A DNA stretch of 64,000 nt from Leishmania donovani (lineage: Eukaryota > Euglenozoa > Kinetoplastea > Trypanosomatida > Trypanosomatidae): positions 187,324 to 251,323 of the forward strand of contig NC_018232.1 of NCBI RefSeq assembly GCF_000227135.1, read 5' to 3'. The notes under the pieces were generated by a model, which had not been told where the DNA came from, did not search any database, and saw nothing but the letters and a program-made list of their open reading frames with translations. Below are positions 40,901 through 49,568 of the stretch, in pieces (the stretch's first letter is position 1; every line of letters begins with the position of its first letter). The position numbers and the translations under genes are program-made.

Positions 40901-43900
40901 CCGGCGCCTGTCACAACGGGGCTGCCGTCAACGTTGCGACGCCAACGATCGCGGCCTTGCCGCCAGTGTTAAGGCTTTGGCTAGCCGGAAAGCGAGCCAG
41001 AGGCACTATCGGCGTGCGCTGCGTGGCGACGGCGAATCATCGCGCACCTTCCGACGCCCTTGCGAGGGTGCGCGGCATCACAATGCCACCAACGACAACT
41101 CTGACCGAGGCGACCCCGACGGTTCCTCCAGCAGGGACTGTCACGGTGACGCGGTGCCGCCGCTGCCGCCGCCGATAGCCTCTGCCGCTATTCTCGCAGC
41201 GCGACGTCGCGAGCTGCGCGCGAAGTCGCGCGTCACCTCCTCAGTGAACCACTTCGCCGTGTCGTGGCGCACGCGTCCAACGACACGGCATCGGCAGGAG
41301 CTGCTGAGCCATGCCGGTCGAGCAAGCCTTGCCCGGCTGCCGAAACGCGATGCGGAGCGGAAGAGCGGGTCCGCGAAGGCGGCAGTTGTGGCCGCTGAGG
41401 CGGTGGCGGCGTCACGCCGTGCGTCTGGGTCGCAACTGTGGGCCGGCTCACGGCGGTCCGCGGTGAAGTCGCGTCAGAGCGGCACGGCACCGTTCCCGCC
41501 ACGCCTGCTCACCCCCGGTCGGCTGGAGCAGTACGAGGCAGCCCTAAGACGCGATATTCGCGAGCTGGACGTCATTGTAGAGGAGCGACGGCGACGCGAG
41601 CTTTGGGCGGCGGCGAGCCCGGCGGCGGCGGCGGCAGCAGCAGCGGTGGCAACGCCGTCACGCCAGCCATTGCGCGGCGCTGCTCAGCGCCGCGCAATGG
41701 CGACCCCCGCTCTCACTGCTGGGCCGCTGCCATCTCGCGTGGGTATCACCACCGTTGCCACTGCCTCGACGCCGGCCCCCAAGAGAAGGTCAAGCGCAGG
41801 CAACACCCGTGCCGCACACCGTTGCCACGGCCCGATAGTCTCAGCGCGTCTCAGCCATCCCAACGACTACGGCAGCAGTAAGGCCAATGAGGTGGAGTCT
41901 GCGGCGGTGGATGGGCGCGGCGGCAGGGACGACTCATCACCTGCGCCGCACACGCCACGTACGGCGACGGCACCCTCGCAGTCGGCATCTTCGTCCTTGT
42001 TTCGCATCCGCACAGCAGCCGGAGTGCGTGGGCAGCCGCAGCAGCGGCCTAGTGCTAGCGCCTCCTATACCTCCCACACCTCTAAGGCGGACAGCGTGTT
42101 GGCTGCAGTGCGGAGGCCGGGTGCGACGGATAGCGGCAACGACGACGCCGAGGCAGCCCCGCACCACTCGAGCTCGACGCAGCTGCCAGGCGATGCAACA
42201 TGCTTCGCCATGATGGCATTGCAGCGCAGATACGAGCAGTTACTCGAAGATCTCGTGGCACAGTCAGCACCGCAGCCCCCTGCAACGTCCGAGATCGACG
42301 AAGGTGGCAACGCCACGGATGATGAGGTGTCCATGAAGGCGCACTGGCGGCACAACTACAGCGCGCGTCGGCATCAGTATCCTCATCAGCACCTCAGCCG
42401 AGAGCAAGTCGAGGGAGAACGCAATCGCGGAGTTGCTTCCTCGTCCTCTACGCGAGGGAGGCGATCTGCGCCGGCACCGACGCAGGTCGATGCAACGATG
42501 GAGGCTGAGGTGGCGCGCTGTGCCGCGGCGCTGCGGGCCGAGTACTACCAACCACCGCAGCGCCAGCAAAACCAGCAGCAGGAGCCGTCGACGATCATGG
42601 AGCGGGCGTCTCTCCCTCATGCAACGCACGAAGCGGGTGCCGACACCGCCTCGGTGGCGCATGTGGCAGCCTCGTACGCGCAGGCGCTGCGACCGTCGTG
42701 CGCCGCCTGCCGTCCGCAACAGCTGAACGAGTACATGACCTTGGGGCTGCTCTCGATGATGCACAGGGGCGCCGACGAGTGTGTTGACACGGCTGCTGTT
42801 GCTGCGAGTGAGAACGCGGCCAATCTGCGGCAGGCTCACGCGCGGCCAGTCACGGCACCCACGCTCGTGCAGCGGCGTATACGCGAAGACCTCTACGCCG
42901 CCCCTCGGCGCTGTTCACGTCGCCGGATGACGCAGGCAGGCGGAAAGCAGAAGGCTGCCTGCTCCGACGGCAACACTGCAGCAGCCCCGCCGATCACGTC
43001 AGTCTCGGCCTCGTGCGGTGCTGTTCTGTCGTCGATGCACGCGCAGAGCGCGGACGCGGCGGCGGCGGGCCGCGACGTCGGCTTGTCGCCGCAAGCTGGA
43101 ACGGCGCCCTTGCCCCCGGCGCAGCTAACGCACTTCTTCACGCCTACCCCAGTGGTCATCGACGGTGCCTTGCTCACAAGGCTGATGCGGCGGGAGCGCC
43201 ATGCACGACGCGAGCGCGTTTCGAAGGAGCAGGAAGCAAGGCACACACTTCAGCGGCTCTACATTGTGGAGACCATACTGGTATTGCGTGCCATGGGTAA
43301 GGCGGCGGCGACGCAGGAGCAAGAGGCGCCAGCGGCACCGGCGCTGCCAACGAGTCAGACCCTAGGCGGCGCTGCGACGGCACCCGTCAACGACAGAGGC
43401 GGCAAGAGGAGCGGCAGTCGCAGTCCGCTGGCTGCAACACGAAGCAGCAGAGACGCGAGCGTCGAGGACGACGGCGGTGCTACTAGAGAGCCTGTGGTAG
43501 CAACCGTATCCGTGTCGCAGCAGCCGCGTGAAGAGGCCTCTGCGAGCGAAGAGGAACACGCTGCTGCGGCTGCTGTTGTCGTGTGTGGCGACGCCGCCGC
43601 CGCGAGTGCGCCGCTGCCAATGGGCGACACCACGGCGCGGCCGCTTGCCGGGGATGCGTCGGAGATGCGAAATGAAGTAGAAGTCGCCACGGGGGAGCGC
43701 GATGCGGACGACAGCTCGTCTTCGTCGGCTTCGCCAGCGGTGCTGGTGACACCGTCGCCTCAGGCAGCTGCTGCCACGGAGGTTGGTGGCGAAGTCAAGC
43801 ACGCTAAGGACCACGGCGGCGATGTCGATCTCGCAGAGAGCAGCAGCAGCAACCGCAGTGCCTCATCAGTGCTGTCCTTTCACGTAGAAGACAGCCAGGA

Positions 43901-45503
43901 AGGAGCTGCCCTGCAGCACCCCGGCCCTGGCGCTGACGGCGCAGATAAGGGCCATTACCCCGTGGTGGCGTCGGGCAGCTCAGCTGCGGCCATCCCCGCC
44001 GCTGCGGCGCAGCTGTCCTCGGACGAGTCTACCTCGTCAGTAACCGCGGCCGTGGATGACCTAGCTATACCGCCCACTGCGTCGCCGCAGGCGGCCCAGG
44101 CACGGCCCTTGTCAATCGACAGAGGCGAACCTATCACTGACAGCGACCGTCACGGCACCCTTGACGATATCGACGGCGCCGCCGGCACGGTGGACTACGC
44201 ACCCGATGGCCACGCTGCTGCAAGTCCACCCTCTGCGGGGAAGCACACCAATGCAGCGTCCCACCGATATCCTCCGCCGGTGCCGTCATCGTGTTCCGCC
44301 GCCTCTGCAGCACCGTCCTCGCCATCCCGCAACCTGCATGTGGTCGAAGTCGTGGAAGCTGCACGAGCAGCGGTGCTTGTGCCAGAAGGCGAGGGAGCCG
44401 TCGATGCATCGCATAGCACAGGCGATGCGGGTTCTACAGGCGTGGAAGTAGTGGCCCGTGACGCCCTCCAGAGCTCAGTCACGCCCGTCGAGGCGACAGC
44501 CAGTACGGCCCTAGCATCGGCTGCTGCTGCAGAGGCGATACCGGAGTCTGAGCCACCAGCGAGCGCCGAAGACGACCCGAGGCGGGCGCTGGAGGGCCCA
44601 CAACCGTGGAAAAGAGAGCAGCGGCAGCAGCAGAAAATGGCCACCGTCACTACATGCACCGCTGTGCCGGCCTCGCCGCGCCGTGTGCGCTTCTCCCTTC
44701 AGCCGGAGGTGGTGAGCGGCGACGATGGCGAGGTCAAGGAATTTAGCGATGCATCGAAGCAGACGTGCTGGGAGGGGCGAGAGACGTCGCACGCAGCCGG
44801 TGGGCCGCAGACGATGACACCTGAGCCCTTCAAGCGCGCCGCCGTCGACAAGGATGGCCTCGCTATCGATCTCTTGGAGAAGCTCAACGGTCTGGATGCA
44901 CTACTTCTCTACAGCTTCCCAACCTACTTCACCACCGGCACAGATGAAGACGGCCTCCCCGGCGTCGTTATGCGCCCCCATCGGCACCCGCCGTCAGCCT
45001 CGCCCTCAGTGCAGCCGCGGTGGTGGCGCTCACCTTTGGCGTCGACGCCGTTCGTCTCGCCTCGGCCGCTGCAGCCATATCGATCGGCACCATCGCGGCA
45101 CCTCTCGGACAGCATGTCTCCACTAGCAGAGGGGCGCGAGACGCCACCGTCGTCCGCAGCAGACGCAGCAGCGGCAGACGCGTCGCCGTTCGATGCGCAC
45201 GCGAGTGCCCTTCGTGGCCACCGCACGCCGCCGCGGCTGCCGCCAGAAAGTCTAGCGTCGCAGCTGCGCCGCAAGTACGGTCTGCCCCAGCCGGTCCAGC
45301 AACGTCGCCACGATCACTCTGCGGAATTCACGCTGGGCCTTCCCGCAACAGCAACACCGAGTGTAGCTGCGGCGGCCCCAACGCCACCGTCCGCATCTGT
45401 GTCGGGCTCATGGCCGTCGGCGGTGCCCGCTGCGGAACGTCCTTCCCTGCAGGAGGGCATCGACACCCCTCACCTTGCGGTGCGGCGCTCAGTGTGGTTC
45501 TAA
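37956..45503 (+). CDS. Giant low-complexity protein, 2515 residues, family not recognised
   Basis: The start is the ATG at 37956; the same frame is open upstream to a GTG at 37902, which lies in the 5' UTR. Most of the protein is disordered and rich in Ser, Ala, Pro, Thr, Arg and Gln. More ordered parts are: a helical, charged stretch LEQYEAALRRDIRELDVIVE (about 1191-1215); a segment with a CxxC (RPSCAACRP, about 1580); a helical block LLTRLMRRERHARRERVSKE followed by LQRLYIVETILVLRAMG (about 1740-1780); and a C-terminal block LEKLNGLDALLLYSFPTYFT (about 2310). No enzymatic motif or membrane segment is visible. A scaffold or cytoskeletal protein is plausible but unproved. The gene carries a perfect 16-bp inverted repeat at 41667-41700. 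Confidence 0.75.
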   Translation: MEDDAAAETTSIDFSLAPSNGSGDVAGGSPTESPPSDDNEIMRAGRGAVHHPMPAIQVPKPTRPQPPTSPAPFGDEAADGGAPLPVASPASAHVAKPITPFQAIRPAGLRRKGHLVRPSLKRDASLDFVRAVQQLDSEDFQRSRSRSSDSEGLDDDSDHSGNGASAKRRCRQGAAGDAINEGERTTQAWAQSPSPTAPSRQLLVPPQQPTRASNVTATTTTLIATTADETINFEAEKNDGADDTMAAPVVAAAPASRTSAVEQAALPLPQEQHQRPGTALTPSTKARATAHESPPPLSSTTTGTAPSKDISGPKPQTPTSPPAQQPRNEQRRSSPSWSRHTSPGYTVSAATAATTTGAADIVGATLPTASPASPGRIALPDAGPQHHTPHLRLLSSSMQNEDDPMYCTVSEMTMANPVTPRGGVSLPLLGLSTGLQQARGASGGSLYLSPARPSLRPAAASRRVQSSDFSLDESNALLTLNTPREVVKSATAAPKESTYFRDAAFEDGAELASTSTPSQSMLGLHGKPLPSFVQPALVKRTADGRTTAGDGRLSQPAPPRQLQHPSAPPAIIAELKRHAEREKEDEKEHTLRPTSTPSPRETRVGGGGAHREHRSASSIFKSFPSKTICGHSRSSVAAKSGVDKHGEGGGEGRDVKTSGRSTSSIQSTRSSSLASGLSRLSSMFKRLVSGAGHGSVDVKTQRPLQPSSSSSQQQRRTRQHEDNAATTTAVAASLQMSTLGNTVKTTDSSTNPRSADTLVGCKQRQPPPAVTPAAASATAVKPGRATPKREITSSWHGDSINFPTDEEEDRGRGDGVAGVAPLIPPAAAAPAVPVEGASGGAEESQGRRKRKDAERPDRRRRRRRLHDAEAQDGASLSASAAGGDDRRSSGSGSAGDVDTSSSSTPLTSASGAEKPRRRCRERGRRSGPRRHRHRREGRKQQKEQANGVSKFLQDRPSSPTPPLKSQSSDRSASSDGRLDRSSRRLSQRGCRQRCDANDRGLAASVKALASRKASQRHYRRALRGDGESSRTFRRPCEGARHHNATNDNSDRGDPDGSSSRDCHGDAVPPLPPPIASAAILAARRRELRAKSRVTSSVNHFAVSWRTRPTTRHRQELLSHAGRASLARLPKRDAERKSGSAKAAVVAAEAVAASRRASGSQLWAGSRRSAVKSRQSGTAPFPPRLLTPGRLEQYEAALRRDIRELDVIVEERRRRELWAAASPAAAAAAAAVATPSRQPLRGAAQRRAMATPALTAGPLPSRVGITTVATASTPAPKRRSSAGNTRAAHRCHGPIVSARLSHPNDYGSSKANEVESAAVDGRGGRDDSSPAPHTPRTATAPSQSASSSLFRIRTAAGVRGQPQQRPSASASYTSHTSKADSVLAAVRRPGATDSGNDDAEAAPHHSSSTQLPGDATCFAMMALQRRYEQLLEDLVAQSAPQPPATSEIDEGGNATDDEVSMKAHWRHNYSARRHQYPHQHLSREQVEGERNRGVASSSSTRGRRSAPAPTQVDATMEAEVARCAAALRAEYYQPPQRQQNQQQEPSTIMERASLPHATHEAGADTASVAHVAASYAQALRPSCAACRPQQLNEYMTLGLLSMMHRGADECVDTAAVAASENAANLRQAHARPVTAPTLVQRRIREDLYAAPRRCSRRRMTQAGGKQKAACSDGNTAAAPPITSVSASCGAVLSSMHAQSADAAAAGRDVGLSPQAGTAPLPPAQLTHFFTPTPVVIDGALLTRLMRRERHARRERVSKEQEARHTLQRLYIVETILVLRAMGKAAATQEQEAPAAPALPTSQTLGGAATAPVNDRGGKRSGSRSPLAATRSSRDASVEDDGGATREPVVATVSVSQQPREEASASEEEHAAAAAVVVCGDAAAASAPLPMGDTTARPLAGDASEMRNEVEVATGERDADDSSSSSASPAVLVTPSPQAAAATEVGGEVKHAKDHGGDVDLAESSSSNRSASSVLSFHVEDSQEGAALQHPGPGADGADKGHYPVVASGSSAAAIPAAAAQLSSDESTSSVTAAVDDLAIPPTASPQAAQARPLSIDRGEPITDSDRHGTLDDIDGAAGTVDYAPDGHAAASPPSAGKHTNAASHRYPPPVPSSCSAASAAPSSPSRNLHVVEVVEAARAAVLVPEGEGAVDASHSTGDAGSTGVEVVARDALQSSVTPVEATASTALASAAAAEAIPESEPPASAEDDPRRALEGPQPWKREQRQQQKMATVTTCTAVPASPRRVRFSLQPEVVSGDDGEVKEFSDASKQTCWEGRETSHAAGGPQTMTPEPFKRAAVDKDGLAIDLLEKLNGLDALLLYSFPTYFTTGTDEDGLPGVVMRPHRHPPSASPSVQPRWWRSPLASTPFVSPRPLQPYRSAPSRHLSDSMSPLAEGRETPPSSAADAAAADASPFDAHASALRGHRTPPRLPPESLASQLRRKYGLPQPVQQRRHDHSAEFTLGLPATATPSVAAAAPTPPSASVSGSWPSAVPAAERPSLQEGIDTPHLAVRRSVWF
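41667..41700. repeat. Perfect 16-bp inverted repeat inside a coding region
   Basis: Arms at 41667-41682 and 41685-41700 are exact reverse complements separated by 2 nt (CT). The arms are GC-rich, so the mRNA or single-stranded DNA could form a stable hairpin. In protein the repeat encodes PLRGAAQRRAM. Confidence 0.93.
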
Positions 45504-45630
45504 AGCAGGCGTGAGCACATCAAGCCGCCCTAATGCCTGTGTGCCTGCCTGCGCAGAGGCCCCACCCTCCCTCCTCCGCCCGTCCGTGCGCCCATCCGTC
45601 CCCTTGCTTCCACTCAACAGGATTCGACGG
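45504..45630 (+). other. Intergenic region before the candidate pseudogene
   Basis: Short pyrimidine-rich spacer. The tract at about 45567-45618 followed by an AG at 45619-45620 could be the splice acceptor of the locus that begins with an ATG at 45631. Confidence 0.4.
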
Positions 45631-46611
45631 ATGGCGCTGCTGCACCGATGCCGAGCCCGCAGCCGCTCAGTCGCTCTCCCCGTTGCCTACGCCAGCCGCA
45701 CCTGCACATCGGGGCCGGTACACACGGCACAAGGTGCAAGACCGAGTCGCGCTGTGCACGGCTCCCTCGCTGCTTCGCTTGCCCTTCCCGCACCTCTTCT
45801 TAGAAGCACCGCCTGAGCGCAGCCCGCATCCACCGAGGCACGATGGTCGATGTCGTCGTCGCCGCTGGCTCCAGCGTGTCACGGGTACGCACGGAGGCAC
45901 CCGGCACCACCTCCTGCCCCACCTACGCAGACGTACACGTCAGGAAGAACCATCGCGACGTGTGCAGGTGATGATGACCCCTCTTCCCTCTTGCCCCCCT
46001 CCCCTCTGCACATCCTCGGACGTCGGCAGCACCTGCGCGAAACGCGTCCCTCGAGCACGGCCTCATTGCGTCCATCGACGATGAGTCGCTGCAGCAGCAA
46101 CGGCAGCCGCCCAAGCGGCAATCCTCCGAGTAGCCTGTTGCTTCCGGACAACCCCCAAGGAGGGGCTGGCTGCGCGCTTTACCGAGACCTGCGAAGGGGG
46201 GGTGGCACAGCCCGGCAACCCTGGCACCCTCACCATCGGCTGGGACATCAAGAGCAGCCAGACCATCGCCACCGGCAGCAGTCACACACTTTTCCGCTGA
46301 GCAGCTTCGCGTCTACGCAGACACGCAGCAGCGAGTCGTGCGGCAGCGGTTTGGTCAACAAGAAGCCGCTTGAGTTGCAGCAGGCTGTACGCGCTGAGTT
46401 GGAGCGTGCGGTCACGGCAAGCCGAGCAGGTCCCAGCATACGCAAGCAGCCGGTGCGCACGCCCGTCGACGTTGGCGATTGCGTTCTCTTTATTCGTGGT
46501 GTGCGCCGTGGCAGCCGCGAGGACATCCTCCCGCTCGAAGCTGCATGGCAACCCCGAGCATCAGAGTGGAAGAGGAGGGCGGAGGAGCTGATGCGCGGGT
46601 CCGTGGTGTGA
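45631..46611 (+). pseudogene. Candidate frameshifted pseudogene of an unrecognised protein
   Basis: Protein-like stretches change frame along this locus. Frame 1 gives MALLHRCRARSRSVALPVAY (45631-45816, presequence-like). Frame 3 gives a fragment with MVDVVVAAGSSVSRVRTEA (45804-45971) and then LEHGLIASIDDESLQQQR (before the stop at 46131). Frame 2 gives GNPGTLTIGWDIKSSQTI (before the stop at 46298). Frame 3 gives SAEQLRVYADTQQRVVRQRF (46293-46373). Frame 1 gives the helical end (about 46351-46611, with QQAVRAELERAVTASRA). The pieces meet or overlap at the switches, as expected of a gene broken by small indels. One uninterrupted 253-residue frame also runs through 45850-46611, but its middle reads like random Pro/His/Arg translation. 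An intact short gene or an assembly error at homopolymers remains possible. I do not recognise the protein. Confidence 0.5.
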
Positions 46612-47492
46612 GTGAAACAGGTGTATGCGCCGGTGCCGCTGCCACGCACGCACACACGTACGAAGCCCCCCTTCCTCCCTCAGGTGAGTCAGGTGGCAGC
46701 ACCGTCGCCCCATACCCGACCGATTGTCCCTTTACTGCCTTACATTGTGTTCCGTACCTGCTTCTCACACACGTGCGGCGGCGCGTAAGCGGCGTGCGGC
46801 GTTCGCGGGTGTCCGCTGCTGCTGGTCGTAGTTGTGGCCATTGAAGAGAGGGAGATGGTGGGCCTCTGGCACCGCACCTTCACCGACGTCGCGTTGGGCT
46901 GCGGCCTTTCCTTGTTCACCTTTGGCTCTCCGACACGCACCACGACCACCGCCGCCACGCTCATCATCCACCGCCCTCGCCATACTCCCTGCGCATGTCA
47001 TTGCCCACCCGACGCACAGGCGTGTGTGTCGCGTGACCACATGTTGTGAGCATCGGTTCCGCCAATACTCGCCAGTTGCAACGATGAGGAAAGAGAAAAA
47101 GAGGGAGAGATCGCGCGTGCACGTCTGCCTTGTCTTCTGTAAGCCTTTTTTTTCCTTCTCTGTCTCTCCCTCGTACATTGTAACCTGCCGCCTCCTCTCT
47201 CACCATATGGGTGCGAGTCGCCCCTCTCCCCCGCTGTGGCGTGTGCGTGCATGTCGTTCAACCACTCACAACCGACCTCGCCTCCCCCTCCACCACCATC
47301 GCCACCTCACCCCTCCCTCTATCTTCGCCTTCGCCATCACTGGTTGTCACACTGTCGCTTCCACAGAATTCTTCTTCCCTCGCCGTCCCGAGCCCCTTCC
47401 CTCGCCTCCCCCCCCCCCACGGCGCAGCAGCGAGCTACGGAGGACGGTGACAGACAGCTCCAACGAAAGGGCATGTGTGTGGTCTCCTCAGC
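46612..47492 (+). other. Intergenic region with splice acceptor (47393-47427)
   Basis: No convincing gene. A 64-codon frame at 46855-47049 contains a short hydrophobic stretch but has no other support. A pyrimidine tract at 47393-47419, including a C-run of about 12, is followed by an AG at 47426-47427, giving a 5' UTR of about 65 nt for the sideroflexin. Another AG lies at 47490-47491, directly before the ATG. Confidence 0.5.
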
Positions 47493-48533
47493 ATGAAGCA
47501 GCTCAGACCAGACGCCACCCTCGGGGAGGTGCCGCACTTCCCGCAGGACTTGCAGCCGGACCAGTCGATGTACAAGGGACGCTTCCTTCGCTTTCTCTCC
47601 ATGACTGACCCTCGCACCCTCCTCACGTCGCCGACGCGGCTAGCGCTGAGCGAAGCGCTCCTCGAGCGTGTCGACCGCCGTGAGGAGGGCTGGGCCACAG
47701 TAAAGGTGGCCGACTACCTTGACGCGCGGCAGCGAGTGCAATGCATCGTCCACCCCGAGTCGGGGAAGCCCATCCTCATGCCGTTCCGGTTCTCCGCGTT
47801 TGTGCCGATGAACTTCATCAACCTGTGTGGTATGCTGGCGCCATCGCAGCAGACCCCCGCACGGGCCATGTTCTGGCAGTTCTCGAACCAGACGTACAAC
47901 GTCGGCTTTAACTACTGCAACGGCAGCGGCAAGGACGGGCTGCCGCTGCATGAGCTCGCAATAAGCTACGTCGTGGCCACATGCACCGCGTGTGGCACCT
48001 CGTACCAGCTCAGTAAGGTCGCCTCCGCCCTCTCGGCGTCGACGTCGTCGGCGGCACTGCTCCTGCAGCTGATGATTCCCTACACCGCCGTGGCATGTGC
48101 GAACATCGCGAACCTTGGGGTCATTCGGTTCCGCGATGTGCTTCGCGGCATTGCCGTGCAAGATCCGGAGACGGGTAAGGACCTGAACGACGGCAAGCCG
48201 TCCGCCGTGGCCGGCCGCCTTGCTGTGGCGCAGGTAGCGCTCAGCCGCGTCATGATCCCTGTGCCGCTGATGCTGCTGCCACCAGTTTTCATGAACGTTC
48301 TCTTCCACCCGACAAAGGGCGTCCGCTTCTTCGTGCAGCGCCGCGCGCAGCTCTTCCTACCAGTGAACGTGCTGACGCTGGTCAGCGTGCTGTGCGTCGC
48401 ACTGCCGATGAGCATCGCCGTGTTCCCGCAGAAGACGGTGGTGCCGGTGAGCTGGCTGGAGGCGTCCTTCCAGGGGCAGACGAACGCCGCTGGCCACGCC
48501 ATCACGCATGTCGAGTTCAACAAGGGCCTTTAG
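47493..48533 (+). CDS. Sideroflexin (mitochondrial inner-membrane carrier)
   Basis: The 346-residue product matches the sideroflexin/tricarboxylate carrier family from end to end. FLSMTDPRTLL corresponds to the family block F-x-x-TDPR-x-LL. An HPESGKPILMPFRFSAFVPMN block precedes the first hydrophobic segment. FWQFSNQTYNVGFNYCN matches the family's FWQW-NQS-N---NY-N signature, and the C-terminal VEFNKGL is almost identical to the conserved ending. About four to five hydrophobic segments occur, near 95-112, 150-172, 185-205, 245-265 and 285-305. In animals, SFXN1 imports serine into mitochondria for one-carbon metabolism; other members are linked to iron-sulfur metabolism. The substrate here cannot be read from the sequence. 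The length is typical (about 320-350), and the start used is the ATG directly after the splice region. Confidence 0.92.
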   Translation: MKQLRPDATLGEVPHFPQDLQPDQSMYKGRFLRFLSMTDPRTLLTSPTRLALSEALLERVDRREEGWATVKVADYLDARQRVQCIVHPESGKPILMPFRFSAFVPMNFINLCGMLAPSQQTPARAMFWQFSNQTYNVGFNYCNGSGKDGLPLHELAISYVVATCTACGTSYQLSKVASALSASTSSAALLLQLMIPYTAVACANIANLGVIRFRDVLRGIAVQDPETGKDLNDGKPSAVAGRLAVAQVALSRVMIPVPLMLLPPVFMNVLFHPTKGVRFFVQRRAQLFLPVNVLTLVSVLCVALPMSIAVFPQKTVVPVSWLEASFQGQTNAAGHAITHVEFNKGL

Positions 48534-49568
48534 CGCCGCTCCGCCCGTTGTCGGGTTTGGGGCAAGGAGAGGCGAGAGATGGAGTGGGCACACACGTCAG
48601 GAACCGCGAGTAGCACGCGGTGGTGCCGGGAGAGGCATGCGCCGCGGTCACGCCGTCCTCTCGGTGCTTAGCTTCTGTGTGCGTGTGTGTGTGTGTACGT
48701 GTATGGGTATGTGTGGTTCATTGCGGCCGCCGCTACTGGCGCAGATTGAATACGAAACTCTACTTCAACGCCTCCCTTCATCTCCACGTTTCGCTCCGTC
48801 GAGTCCGCTTGCAAGCGCGCTCCCACTGGCTCTACCGCCGTCGCCCTTCCCCCATCCGAATCCCTGCGTCCACTCGTGTGCATGTATGCGTGCGCTTCAG
48901 AGCCTGCGTGCGATGTTGCGCGTGGTTTTCCTTGCATCCCTCCCGGCAGCAGCAGCAGCAGCAACAGCAGCATCGGCGACGACAACTACGGAGTAAGCCA
49001 GCAAGCACTGCTTGGTGTATCCGCGCCTCGCCCGCTGACGCGTATCGGGCCACTGCAGCAGACAAGGCGTGTGTCCGCCGCGGTGGGGCGGCGGACTGTC
49101 CGTGACGCGCTCCGTGACCTCACCGCATCTCTGGCACACCTCTTCCTTCACTTGCCTGCGCGCTCGCGTACGCAACTCAGACTTGTGCACGGCATGCATG
49201 CGCGCAACACCGCCACGACAGCAGCACAACCATCACCACTCATTCTGAGAAAGTCGCGGCACACGCACACCCGTGCATACATATATATATATATATAAAC
49301 GTCGATGAGCGACTGCAGAGGCAATCATCCGTATTAAGGCAGCCCTCATAACGTGCGCTTGCCGCTGCTCGTGTGTGTGTCCGCCTAAAGCTGTGCTCTC
49401 TCCTCCCCCACCCCCTCTTTCGGTCACCCCTCCCCTCCCGCAAGCACGCGAGACACACGCATACACACATAGAGAGAGAAAGAAAGGGTCACCGCCGCCG
49501 GCGCCTGCACGCCATCGCCCAGGCAGAGAGACTTTCATCGAGCCCCCACACACACAACACACCACACA
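48534..49568 (+). other. Intergenic region with (TA)n repeat and splice acceptor (49396-49444)
   Basis: About 1 kb with no supported gene. It contains a TG run near 48680, a CAG/CAA run near 48947-48970, a TA repeat at 49281-49298, and a pyrimidine tract at 49396-49439 followed by an AG at 49443-49444. The 5' UTR of the next gene would be about 125 nt. Confidence 0.55.
49281..49298. repeat. (AT)n microsatellite
   Basis: About nine AT units between GC-rich flanks, about 270 nt before the PG-rich repeat gene. Confidence 0.85.

Noticed and set aside
46855..47049. 64-codon frame with a short hydrophobic stretch before the sideroflexin gene
   Set aside because: Too short, and no clear splice signal of its own. 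It could be a small membrane protein, but the sequence alone does not support it.
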